From Bacteroidota bacterium (GTDB lineage: Bacteria > Bacteroidota > Bacteroidia > Chitinophagales > Chitinophagaceae), in assembly GCA_023436425.1 (NCBI GenBank), contig JAEZJD010000160.1, positions 1 through 9,040 on the forward strand: a stretch of 9,040 nucleotides of DNA, read 5' to 3'. This document shows, in pieces, positions 1 to 7,147 of the stretch. The notes beneath the pieces were generated by a model. The model made no database searches and was not told where the DNA came from. It worked only from the letters and a program-made list of their open reading frames with translations. Positions within the stretch are counted from its first letter, which is position 1. Every line of letters starts with the position of its first letter. Made by a program: the position numbers and the translations under genes.

Positions 1-283
1 GTTCAACAACGTTAGCTGTTGCAGGATAAGAAAGTGCGGGTACAATTACTTCATCGCCGGCACCAATGTGCAAACACTGCAATGCTAAATGCAATGAAGC
101 GGTTCCGTTTGACACTGCCACTGCATGCTTTGCTCCCAAATATTCGGCAAATCCGTCCTCAAGTTTCTTCACATATTCTCCCTGCACCAGCATGCCGGAT
201 CGCAATACTTCGCCGACTAATGCTATATCATCCTCATTAATGTCGGGCCTCGCAAGAGGAATAAACGCTGTTTGTGTTTGCAT
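1..283 (-). CDS. DegT/DnrJ/EryC1/StrS sugar aminotransferase, N-terminal part (cut by window edge)
   Basis: The first 94 residues of a PLP-dependent nucleotide-sugar aminotransferase are present; the rest lies left of the window. The ATG at 283-281 overlaps the TAA of the upstream dehydrogenase by one base (TAATG). Visible family features are the opening IPLARPDI (residues 8-15), RSGMLVQG (28-35), the cofactor-phosphate loop VSNGTASLHLAL (57-68) and GDEVIVPALSY (76-86). The catalytic Schiff-base lysine would be further on and cannot be checked. Placed directly after WbpB- and WbpD-like genes, it most likely acts as WbpE/WlbC, transaminating UDP-3-keto-GlcNAcA with glutamate to the 3-amino sugar; this is inferred from context. 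A dTDP-4-keto-6-deoxyglucose aminotransferase fed by RmlA/RmlB is the main alternative. The family call is firm; the substrate is not. Confidence 0.9.
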   Translation of the reverse strand, partial: MQTQTAFIPLARPDINEDDIALVGEVLRSGMLVQGEYVKKLEDGFAEYLGAKHAVAVSNGTASLHLALQCLHIGAGDEVIVPALSYPATANVVE

Positions 284-1260
284 TACAATCTGTGGTTGTT
301 GGCCATGAAAGGATGCTGGGAAACAGGCAATTTGGCAAGTTGATGATAATCTCCTTTTACGCCAATGGGAGTTTGTGTTCTTATTTGTTGAGCCAACTCG
401 ATAGATGGCAACGCCTCGGTTATAGAAAAACCATTTCCATCAAGTATTTGCTGGTAACTCATTGTATGCAGATCAGTGAACCCTTCACTGAACTCTATTT
501 CTTTTCCTTCCATCGTAATGGAGCGATATGTACGCTGCTTCTTCTGCCGAACTTCTGCCGGTAAAGTTTCTTCATTGATGCTTAAAAACCAACGAACCCT
601 TGCTCGTTCAAGTTCAAGAAATCCTGCTGCACGATCATGTGTGTGCACATGGACGACGTTCTCCTTCACGCCACCAAAAATCCAAAGCAACATGTCAAAA
701 AAGTGGATGCCAATATTGGTAGCAATTCCGCCTGACTTGCTGATGTCTCCTTTCCAACTAGTGTAATACCAATTGCCACGTGCAGTAATGTAGGCAAGAT
801 CAATGTCATAAGTTTTGGACGGCTCTGTTGCAACTTTATTTTTCAGTTCGATAATCGTAGGATGCAGGCGAAGCTGCAAAATGTTATAAACTTCTTTGCC
901 GGTCTCACTTCGAATCTGATCCAGTGCTGCGATGTTCCAGGGATTCAGCACAAGCGGCTTCTCGCAAATCACAGTCGCACCATGGCGAAGTCCAAACCGA
1001 ATATGTGAGTCGTGCAGATAATTGGGTGAGCAAATTGAAAGATAGTCTATAGGGTTGCCGCTGCGATTGAGTTTCTCCAAGTGCCTGTCAAACCTTTCAA
1101 ATTCTACAAAAAAACTTGCGCCGGGAAAATAGCTGTCCATGATGCCCACAGAATCGAACTTGTCTAGTGCAGCGACGAGGCTGTTGTTCGTTTCTTTTAT
1201 AGCACGCAGATGTCGCGGTGCAATAAAACCCGCCGCTCCTATCAGTGCAAAATTTTTCAA
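283..1260 (-). CDS. wbpB: WbpB/WlbA-type UDP-N-acetylglucosaminuronate 3-dehydrogenase (Gfo/Idh/MocA family)
   Basis: This 325-residue protein very probably oxidises C3 of UDP-GlcNAcA, the first committed step to 2,3-diamino uronic acids, in the cytoplasm with bound NAD(H). The N-terminal Rossmann part begins MKNFALIGAAGFIAPRH, and SICSPNYLH (75-83) and CEKPLV (99-104) follow. K101 of the EKP motif and H186 in TNIGIHFFD correspond to the Lys and His regarded as catalytic in WlbA. RGNWYYTSWKGD (161-172) and MEGKEIEFSEGFTDLH (250-265) closely resemble WbpB/WlbA as I recall those sequences. Length fits, since WbpB has about 316 residues. The start is TTG at 1260-1258: no ATG or GTG lies just upstream in frame, and homologues begin at the same MKNFALIG. 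It overlaps the TGA of the acetyltransferase gene as TTGA, so translation is probably coupled. Another Gfo/Idh sugar dehydrogenase is possible but less likely. Confidence 0.93.
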   Translation of the reverse strand: MKNFALIGAAGFIAPRHLRAIKETNNSLVAALDKFDSVGIMDSYFPGASFFVEFERFDRHLEKLNRSGNPIDYLSICSPNYLHDSHIRFGLRHGATVICEKPLVLNPWNIAALDQIRSETGKEVYNILQLRLHPTIIELKNKVATEPSKTYDIDLAYITARGNWYYTSWKGDISKSGGIATNIGIHFFDMLLWIFGGVKENVVHVHTHDRAAGFLELERARVRWFLSINEETLPAEVRQKKQRTYRSITMEGKEIEFSEGFTDLHTMSYQQILDGNGFSITEALPSIELAQQIRTQTPIGVKGDYHQLAKLPVSQHPFMANNHRL

Positions 1261-1835
1261 ACCTTTGTTACTGTTTTGTTCTTCAATATATACTTCTCCT
1301 TGCTCTCGTCGCAGTAAGCTATTCCATGTTCGTCGAAGTGTAGACGATGTCCAAATTCACTCATCCAACCTATATGTTTTGCCGGATTGCCTACTACTAA
1401 TGCGTATGCGGCGACCGGTTTAGTCACCACTGCGCCTGCACCGATGAAGGCGTATTCTCCAATTTCATTTCCGCAAATGATTGTTGCATTTGCACCAATG
1501 GATGCTCCTTTCTTAACGAACGTCTGCTTGTATTCGTGCTTGCGACTAACTGCACTGCGCGGGTTGATAACATTTGTAAAAACCATGGAAGGACCCAGAA
1601 AAACATCGTCTTCGCAAATCACTCCCTCGTAAATGGAAACGTTGTTTTGAACGCGTACGTTTTTGCCAAGAACGACCTTAGGAGATACAACAACATTCTG
1701 TCCCAGATTACATCCATTGCCGATTTTGCAACCCGACATAACGTGGCTGAAGTGCCAAATTTTTACTCCCTCACCAATTTCGCAGCCTTCGTCGATCACC
1801 GCAGTTGGATGCGCATAAAAGTTTGAGCCGGTCAT
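1257..1835 (-). CDS. wbpD: WbpD/WlbB-type UDP-3-amino-sugar N-acetyltransferase (left-handed beta-helix)
   Basis: A 192-residue hexapeptide-repeat acyltransferase, expected to act as a trimer using acetyl-CoA to acetylate the 3-amino group of UDP-GlcNAc(3N)A. The left-handed beta-helix repeats run from about residue 7 to 150 (HPTAVIDEG, CEIGEGVKIW, CKIGNGCNLG and onward), broken by the loop GPSMVFTNVINPRS (81-94), which is typical of WbpD/WlbB. The end, VVGNPAKHIGWMSEFG (147-162), is also diagnostic. The tail after about 165 is short and polar with one cysteine (C175). The ATG at 1835-1833 overlaps the rmlA TGA (ATGA), and a weak GGTGG lies about 10 bases upstream. The gene sits between rmlA and the WbpB-like gene. 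Relatives that acetylate dTDP-3-amino sugars (FdtC/QdtC) share this fold, so rmlA next door keeps that alternative open, but the WbpB neighbour favours the UDP route. Confidence 0.92.
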   Translation of the reverse strand: MTGSNFYAHPTAVIDEGCEIGEGVKIWHFSHVMSGCKIGNGCNLGQNVVVSPKVVLGKNVRVQNNVSIYEGVICEDDVFLGPSMVFTNVINPRSAVSRKHEYKQTFVKKGASIGANATIICGNEIGEYAFIGAGAVVTKPVAAYALVVGNPAKHIGWMSEFGHRLHFDEHGIAYCDESKEKYILKNKTVTKV

Positions 1836-2698
1836 TTTGATTTTACCACCTGTTTCAAATAATTTCCGTATCCACTTTTCACCAAAGTCTCTGCTTCTGT
1901 CAGCAATTGTTTTTCGTTGATATAATTCATTCGATACGCCACTTCTTCAATGCACCCGATTTTTGTTCCCTGACGTTTTTCAATCACTCTCACAAATTCA
2001 CTTGCGTCGTGCAGCGAATCAAATGTTCCTGTGTCAAGCCACGCAGTACCGCGATCAAGAATGGAAACTTTAAGCTGACCTCTGCGCAAATATTCTTTAT
2101 TGACATCAGTGATCTCGTACTCTCCCCGTGCAGAAGGTTTTAAATCTTTTGCAATCTGCACCACCTGATTGTCGTAGAAATACAAACCAGGAACGGCGTA
2201 GTTTGACTTTGGCTGTGCCGGCTTTTCTTCTATAGAGAGAACGTTTTGATTGGCATCAAATTCTACTACACCATACCGCTCCGGATCGGAAACTTCGTAA
2301 GCGAATACATAGCCGCCTTGAACATCGTTCAACTGTTGCAGCTGACGTCCGAGACGGCTGCCATAGAAAATATTATCACCCAGAATCAGAGCAACTTTGT
2401 CTGATCCGATAAAGTCAGCTCCGATCACGAAAGCCTGTGCAAGTCCGTTTGGCACTTCCTGCACAGCGTAATGAAAATGGCAACCTATTTGGCTGCCATC
2501 GTTCAATAATCTTTTGAATTGTGGATGATCCTCCGGCGTGGTGATGATGAGAATTTCATTGATGCCTGACATCATCAAAATGGACAACGGATAATAAATC
2601 ATCGGCTTGTCATAAATAGGCATTAATTGCTTGGAAATAGCCTTTGTGATGGGATAAAGCCGCGTTCCACTTCCACCCGCAAGAATAATTCCTTTCAT
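1832..2698 (-). CDS. rmlA: Glucose-1-phosphate thymidylyltransferase RmlA
   Basis: Joins glucose-1-phosphate and dTTP to give dTDP-glucose and pyrophosphate in the cytoplasm, the first step to dTDP-L-rhamnose and other dTDP-6-deoxyhexoses. The 288-residue length is normal. The nucleotide-binding signature GGSGTRLYP covers residues 8-16, followed by SKQLMPIYDKPMIYYPLS (22-39). LGDNIFYG (107-113 region) supplies the metal-binding D108, IEEKP lies at 156-160, RGEYEITDVN at 191-200, and AWLDTGT (219-225) carries the second acidic metal ligand, D222. The ATG at 2698-2696 directly abuts the rmlB TAA, and the end overlaps the next gene by 4 bp. No Shine-Dalgarno site is visible, as is common in Bacteroidota, so expression probably depends on the operon. 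All key residues are intact. Confidence 0.97.
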   Translation of the reverse strand: MKGIILAGGSGTRLYPITKAISKQLMPIYDKPMIYYPLSILMMSGINEILIITTPEDHPQFKRLLNDGSQIGCHFHYAVQEVPNGLAQAFVIGADFIGSDKVALILGDNIFYGSRLGRQLQQLNDVQGGYVFAYEVSDPERYGVVEFDANQNVLSIEEKPAQPKSNYAVPGLYFYDNQVVQIAKDLKPSARGEYEITDVNKEYLRRGQLKVSILDRGTAWLDTGTFDSLHDASEFVRVIEKRQGTKIGCIEEVAYRMNYINEKQLLTEAETLVKSGYGNYLKQVVKSK

Positions 2699-3763
2699 TT
2701 ATTGTGCAGTTGCGTATTGTTCATCATAGTACTTCCGGTATTCCCCCGAAGTCACATGCTTCAGCCATTCTCCGTTGTTCAAATACCAGTCAATTGTTTC
2801 ACTTAATCCTTCTTCAAAGGTGACGCTGGGCTTCCAGCCAAGCTCTTTGTTGATCTTTGTTGCATCAATCGCATAGCGACGATCATGTCCGGGTCTGTCT
2901 TTTATATAAGTGATCAGTTGTTCGCTGGTTCCTTTTTGCTTTCCAAGTTTTTCATCCATCAAATTGCACAACAGCTTTATCAGATCAATATTTTTCCATT
3001 CATTAAAGCCTCCGATGTTGTAAGTGTCTCCAACTTTTCCCCTGTGAAAAACCAGGTCAATTGCAGCAGCGTGATCTTTCACGTACAACCAATCTCTCGT
3101 GTACAGGCCATCCCCATACACAGGCAATGGTTTTTCATTTATAATATTGTTAATGAAGAGAGGAATCAATTTTTCCGGAAATTGATAAGGACCGTAATTG
3201 TTGGAGCAATTAGTAATGACAACAGGTAATCCGTATGTGTCGCCATAAGCACGAACGAAATGATCTGATGACGCTTTGGACGCCGAATATGGTGAATGAG
3301 GATTGTAAGGAGTTTCTTCGGTGAACAAACCTGTCTCGCCTAAGGCGCCGTATACTTCATCTGTTGAAATATGGTAAAAAAGCTTTCCTGAAAAATTCTT
3401 GCCCCAATGCTTTTTTGCCGCATTCAGCAAATTGACTGTGCCGACAACATTTGTAAAAACAAAATCAGAAGGTGAAAGTATTGACCGATCAACGTGAGAT
3501 TCAGCAGCGAGATGAATGACACCTTCGGGTTCGTAACTACTGAATATCCGTTCAACCTCACTAACATCGAGAATATTTATTTTTTCAAAGCAGTAGTTAG
3601 AAGCGTTTTCTATTGCCTTAAGATTTTCAAGGTTACCCGCATAAGTAAGCGCATCAAGGTTGATGATCTTGTAATCAGGATATTTATTTACGAAAAGCTC
3701 AACTACGTGCGAGCCGATAAAACCCGCACCGCCCGTAATAATTATTGTTTTGGTAGAAGCCAT
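2699..3763 (-). CDS. rmlB: dTDP-glucose 4,6-dehydratase RmlB
   Basis: Converts dTDP-glucose to dTDP-4-keto-6-deoxyglucose with a tightly bound NAD+. This is an extended short-chain dehydrogenase of 354 residues, the usual length. The NAD-binding GGAGFIGSHV (11-20), LAAESHVDRS (85-94), the catalytic STDEVYG (133-139, with T134, D135 and E136) and YSASK (Y159 to K163) are all present, as are NNYGPYQFPEKLIPL (188-202) and the RDWLYVKDH region (223-231) that are characteristic of RmlB. The ATG at 3763-3761 abuts the TAA of the epimerase gene. The product can go to L-rhamnose through RmlC and RmlD, which are not seen here, or to amino-deoxy sugars. The order rmlB-rmlA without rmlC/rmlD is the only unusual point. 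Confidence 0.97.
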   Translation of the reverse strand: MASTKTIIITGGAGFIGSHVVELFVNKYPDYKIINLDALTYAGNLENLKAIENASNYCFEKINILDVSEVERIFSSYEPEGVIHLAAESHVDRSILSPSDFVFTNVVGTVNLLNAAKKHWGKNFSGKLFYHISTDEVYGALGETGLFTEETPYNPHSPYSASKASSDHFVRAYGDTYGLPVVITNCSNNYGPYQFPEKLIPLFINNIINEKPLPVYGDGLYTRDWLYVKDHAAAIDLVFHRGKVGDTYNIGGFNEWKNIDLIKLLCNLMDEKLGKQKGTSEQLITYIKDRPGHDRRYAIDATKINKELGWKPSVTFEEGLSETIDWYLNNGEWLKHVTSGEYRKYYDEQYATAQ

Positions 3764-4729
3764 TTAACTATATGCAAAATGATGATGTTTCCGATACCAT
3801 TCAAAAGCAATTTTCAACCCTTCCTTCACTTTTATCGATGGAGAATACCTAAGTATTTCGCGAGCTTTTGCAATATCAGCACAGCTATGTTTTACATCAC
3901 CTTGCCGCTCCGCACCATACCTGGGCGATAAGTCGCTCCCGGCAATTTGTTTAATAAATTCAAACAAATCATTCAAACACGTTTGTTCGCCACAAGCGAT
4001 GTTATACACCTGATTAACCGCAGCTTTATCATCAGTAAATAACCCCAATATATTTGCCTGCACTGCGTTGGAAACATAAGTGAAGTCGCGACTGTTTTCA
4101 CCCGTGCCATTGATAGTTGGTGGTTCATTATTGAGAACGGCGTTTATGAAAAGTGGTATAACTGCTGCATAGGGTCCGTCGGGATTTTGTCGCGGCCCAA
4201 AAACATTGAAGTAACGTAAGCCAATCAACTCCATTCCATAAACTTTAGCGTACACTTGGGCATATAATTCGTTCACCAACTTTGTTACTGCATAGGGGGA
4301 AAGCGGATTGCCAATTTTCTCTTCGACTTTTGGAAGACCGGGATGGTCTCCGTATGTAGACGAACTTGCAGCATAAACCACTCTCTTCACTCCTGATTCC
4401 TTTGCTGCGGTAAACACGTTTAAAGTGCCCGTGACGTTTACATTATTGGTTGTCACAGGGTCCTTTATTGACCGGGGGACAGAGCCTAAAGCTGCCTGGT
4501 GAGAAATCAGGCTGATGCCATTGCAGCTCGCGAGGCATGTTTCGAAATCGCGAATATCTCCTTCAACAAACTCAAATTTGTGGTGGGAAAGAAAAGTCTG
4601 AATGTTTTCTGCTGAACCTGTTGCAAAATTATCCAGCACTCTTACGAGCGAAACTTCTGATAGCTCCAATAGTTGCTCAACCAGGTGAGAACCAATAAAC
4701 CCCGCACCACCTGTAACTAGTATTCGCAT
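3764..4729 (-). CDS. wbpP: WbpP/TviC-type UDP-N-acetylhexosamine (or uronate) 4-epimerase
   Basis: A 321-residue extended SDR predicted to interconvert UDP-GlcNAc and UDP-GalNAc, or the matching UDP-HexNAc uronic acids. The NAD-binding motif is GGAGFIGSH (7-15). The segment HQAALGSVPRSIKDP (77-91) and the active-site string AASSSTYGDHPGLPKVEE (120-137) are nearly the same as in WbpP and TviC as I recall them, and separate this group from GalE. The catalytic pair is Y146 and K150 in SPYAVTK. LRYFNVFGPRQNPDGPYAAV (171-190) and GENSRDFTYV (210-219) are also typical. The ATG at 4729-4727 overlaps the wzc TAA by one base; AAAGG four bases upstream of the start is one of the few plausible ribosome sites in the operon. 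Whether the true substrate is the neutral sugar or the uronic acid cannot be decided by eye. Confidence 0.92.
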   Translation of the reverse strand: MRILVTGGAGFIGSHLVEQLLELSEVSLVRVLDNFATGSAENIQTFLSHHKFEFVEGDIRDFETCLASCNGISLISHQAALGSVPRSIKDPVTTNNVNVTGTLNVFTAAKESGVKRVVYAASSSTYGDHPGLPKVEEKIGNPLSPYAVTKLVNELYAQVYAKVYGMELIGLRYFNVFGPRQNPDGPYAAVIPLFINAVLNNEPPTINGTGENSRDFTYVSNAVQANILGLFTDDKAAVNQVYNIACGEQTCLNDLFEFIKQIAGSDLSPRYGAERQGDVKHSCADIAKAREILRYSPSIKVKEGLKIAFEWYRKHHHFAYS

Positions 4730-7140
4730 TAAACCTTTGTAGTTCTTTTTGCGTGCTTTTTATCCACTCCGTTTTTTTTACCGAGCCACCCAAACCATTT
4801 GGACAAAGATGATGACTGTTCATCATCGTCAAAGTAGCCGGTGCCGTATCCATAGCCATATCCATTACCGTATCCATAGCGGCCGTACCCGTAATAACCA
4901 TATCCTGATTTCACTTTCACATCATTGAGTACAAGTGAGATTTTCGGTAATCTACCTTCCTTATAAAATTCATCAATGAGGCCAATTTGTTTTTTGTAAG
5001 TATGACCCTGGCGGACAATATACAGCGTGCAATCGGCAAAGCGACTCAGCGTCATCGCATCACTAACCATCCCTACTGGCGCTGTATCCATTACTACCAC
5101 ATCAAAATTTTCTTTCAGGTAGGCAAATAGGTCATTGAGTTTCGGGTCAAGCAAAAGTTCTGCGGGATTAGGCGGTAACGGTCCGCATGGCAGCACAAAA
5201 AGATTGTCATAATTCGGCACCTTCATTGGTAAGTCTTCAACATTCACCGCGCCGAGTAAGAAGTTTGACAATCCATGCCGTTTGGGAAGACCGAGGTGAG
5301 AAAGTACCTTCGGCTTCCTGATATCGAATTCGAGGATGATGGTTTTTTTGCCCATCAGTGATAGCACAGCGCCAACGTTTGTACTCACGAACGACTTTCC
5401 TTCGCCACTGAATGATGACGTAACCAGTATCACGGGCTTTTGAATATTCCTTAATACATACTGCAGGTTCGAACGCAAAATGCGGAACTGTTCTGCGATT
5501 ACTTTTCGGTTTCCCTGGGTAACAACAAGCGTTTCATTGCCCGCCGAGTGACCAATTTCTCCAAGTATAGTAGCATCCGTTATTTTTTCGATGTCGTTTC
5601 GCGACGTTACCTTGTCGTTGAATAATTCAATTAGTACGATGATGCTCACCGGCAACAACATGCCAATGATCAATGCAAGAAGCCGGACTGCACTCTTCTT
5701 TGGTTTCACCGGTTCTGAACTCACCAATGCATCCTGCAAAATTTTTGTATTGGAAATAGTAGAAGCGAGCGCAAGACTTTTTTCCTCGCGGGTAGCAAGC
5801 AATGAGTTATAGATAAATGCCTTGCTTTCCAGGTCACGCTGAATATCTGTAAGTCGTCTTTCTTTAGCAGGCATCGCCGATATTTGAGACATAGACGAGC
5901 CGCTTACCGATTGCAAAGAGCCGACTGAGTTGCCGAAAGCAGCTCTGATGTTTTTTGTATGCTCCAATATTTTACCTTTCAGCGCCTCCACTTCCTGAGT
6001 TTTTTGTTGCACCATTGGATTACCCGGAGGAGCATTCTCCATCAATGCCTTTCGCTGCATTTGTGCTTTGTTGTATTCTTCTGTAAGTGTAACCAACGTA
6101 GGTTCTTCAATGCCGAGTGACGACGGCACAGGCTCTGAATTAGAAGAAGTGAGATATTGCTGCAGGCGCAACAGATTTTTTTGCTGAACAAGCTGCTCAT
6201 TCAAAGTTTTATTACTCTCTTCTATTCGGGCAATGAAGGCACTTCCCTGAGTTTGCGGATCTATTAGTTTGTATTTTTCCTTGTACGCTACAAATACATT
6301 ATTAATGCTGTCCAGCTCGTGTGACTTTTCAATAAGCCTTTTATCAATAAACTGTAACTGCTGATAAGTTGTTTGATTTTTATCTTCAATGTTGACCTGA
6401 CGGTATTCTTTCATCAGTTGGTTCACTACGTCTGCAGCAAGCAACTGACTTGTGGACTGCATCAGAATGTTTAAAATGCCTGTGTTTTGCTTAGGAGTTA
6501 CTTCTACCCCGCCGATCAACGCAATAGCTTGTTGCTGCGTGGGTGTCCAGATTACTTTACACTTTTCGGCATCTCCGATCGGCTTTGTAATGACTAACTT
6601 AAAGGTTCCGTCAGGAGTGCTAAATTCTTCGTTCGAACTATATAACCGCGTCTGATTATCTAACTGGAATTTGTTGCCGCCTTTGAAAACGATATTCATC
6701 GCAAAGCTTCGGGCAGAGTCGTTGATCTTTACGGGTTGCAATTCGAAGGGAACATCTTTATAGGCATTTCTTTCTTTTATATTTCCCTGAATGTAATAGC
6801 TCCAGTTTAAATTCAGCGACTTCACCACACGTTCCATCATCGGTCTTGACTTCAGCACTTCCATTTCCGTCTGCACATCCTTCATGCGGTCTACCATCAT
6901 TGCTTCTTCCAGCTTATCGGTAGCTCTTGAGTCATTTTCGCTTTGTACCAGAAGAATTCCCGAAGACTGATACACTTCGGTAGACCATCGCAGGTAAGCC
7001 CATGCGCCAACCATCGCGAGTGCAATGCTGACGACAAAAAGCGGCCAAAATCGCACATACTTAAAGAACACCTCTTTGATGTTCAAATTATGCAGGTCGG
7101 ATCTGGCATTTTGCTGCTGTACTTGTTCTTCAATCATCAC
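4729..7140 (-). CDS. wzc: Wzc-type polysaccharide co-polymerase with fused bacterial tyrosine kinase (BY-kinase)
   Basis: An 803-residue inner-membrane protein that partners with Wza and controls polymer export and chain length. Membrane helices lie at about 31-49 and 485-505. Between them is a periplasmic Wzz-like region with long heptad-like, probably coiled-coil segments (about 255-400) and a GNVR-like stretch (PAKERRLTDIQRDLESKAF, 424-442). The cytoplasmic kinase has the oligomerisation motif ExxRxxR (E550, R553, R556), Walker A SSFSGEGKS (575-583), Walker A' ILEFDIRKP (602-610, D606; glutamate E604 replaces the first Asp of the usual DxD) and Walker B VVVMDTAP (681-688, D685). Ten tyrosines lie within Gly-rich residues 746-769, the autophosphorylation cluster, and a basic tail follows. 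The first codon is GTG at 7140; the next codon, ATG at 7137, is an equally good start. No dedicated phosphatase gene is seen in the window. Confidence 0.96.
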   Translation of the reverse strand: MMIEEQVQQQNARSDLHNLNIKEVFFKYVRFWPLFVVSIALAMVGAWAYLRWSTEVYQSSGILLVQSENDSRATDKLEEAMMVDRMKDVQTEMEVLKSRPMMERVVKSLNLNWSYYIQGNIKERNAYKDVPFELQPVKINDSARSFAMNIVFKGGNKFQLDNQTRLYSSNEEFSTPDGTFKLVITKPIGDAEKCKVIWTPTQQQAIALIGGVEVTPKQNTGILNILMQSTSQLLAADVVNQLMKEYRQVNIEDKNQTTYQQLQFIDKRLIEKSHELDSINNVFVAYKEKYKLIDPQTQGSAFIARIEESNKTLNEQLVQQKNLLRLQQYLTSSNSEPVPSSLGIEEPTLVTLTEEYNKAQMQRKALMENAPPGNPMVQQKTQEVEALKGKILEHTKNIRAAFGNSVGSLQSVSGSSMSQISAMPAKERRLTDIQRDLESKAFIYNSLLATREEKSLALASTISNTKILQDALVSSEPVKPKKSAVRLLALIIGMLLPVSIIVLIELFNDKVTSRNDIEKITDATILGEIGHSAGNETLVVTQGNRKVIAEQFRILRSNLQYVLRNIQKPVILVTSSFSGEGKSFVSTNVGAVLSLMGKKTIILEFDIRKPKVLSHLGLPKRHGLSNFLLGAVNVEDLPMKVPNYDNLFVLPCGPLPPNPAELLLDPKLNDLFAYLKENFDVVVMDTAPVGMVSDAMTLSRFADCTLYIVRQGHTYKKQIGLIDEFYKEGRLPKISLVLNDVKVKSGYGYYGYGRYGYGNGYGYGYGTGYFDDDEQSSSLSKWFGWLGKKNGVDKKHAKRTTKV
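4834..4905 (-). repeat. In-frame Gly-Tyr repeat encoding the Wzc tyrosine cluster
   Basis: A low-complexity tract of alternating Gly and Tyr codons inside wzc encodes residues 746-769 (pattern GYGYYGYGRYGYG and on). It contains ten Tyr codons, both TAT and TAC, in 24 codons. Tyr-rich C-termini are the autophosphorylated part of BY-kinases. The 6-base GGN-TAY periodicity could allow slippage and change the number of tyrosines in units of two codons without breaking the frame; that last point is inference. Confidence 0.85.
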
Positions 7141-7147
7141 AGAAGTT

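Noticed and set aside
19..308. Short plus-strand open frames at the left edge
   Set aside because: They are antisense to the aminotransferase N-terminus, which reads cleanly on the minus strand.
3494..3931. A 145-codon plus-strand open frame antisense to rmlB and the epimerase gene
   Set aside because: It crosses two well-supported genes, has no family-like motif, and has no promoter or ribosome site.
4677..4901. Open frame of 74 codons on the minus strand overlapping the end of wzc and the start of the epimerase gene
   Set aside because: Its Met/Asp/Thr-rich product is the Gly-Tyr repeat read in another frame; the wzc frame has full domain support.
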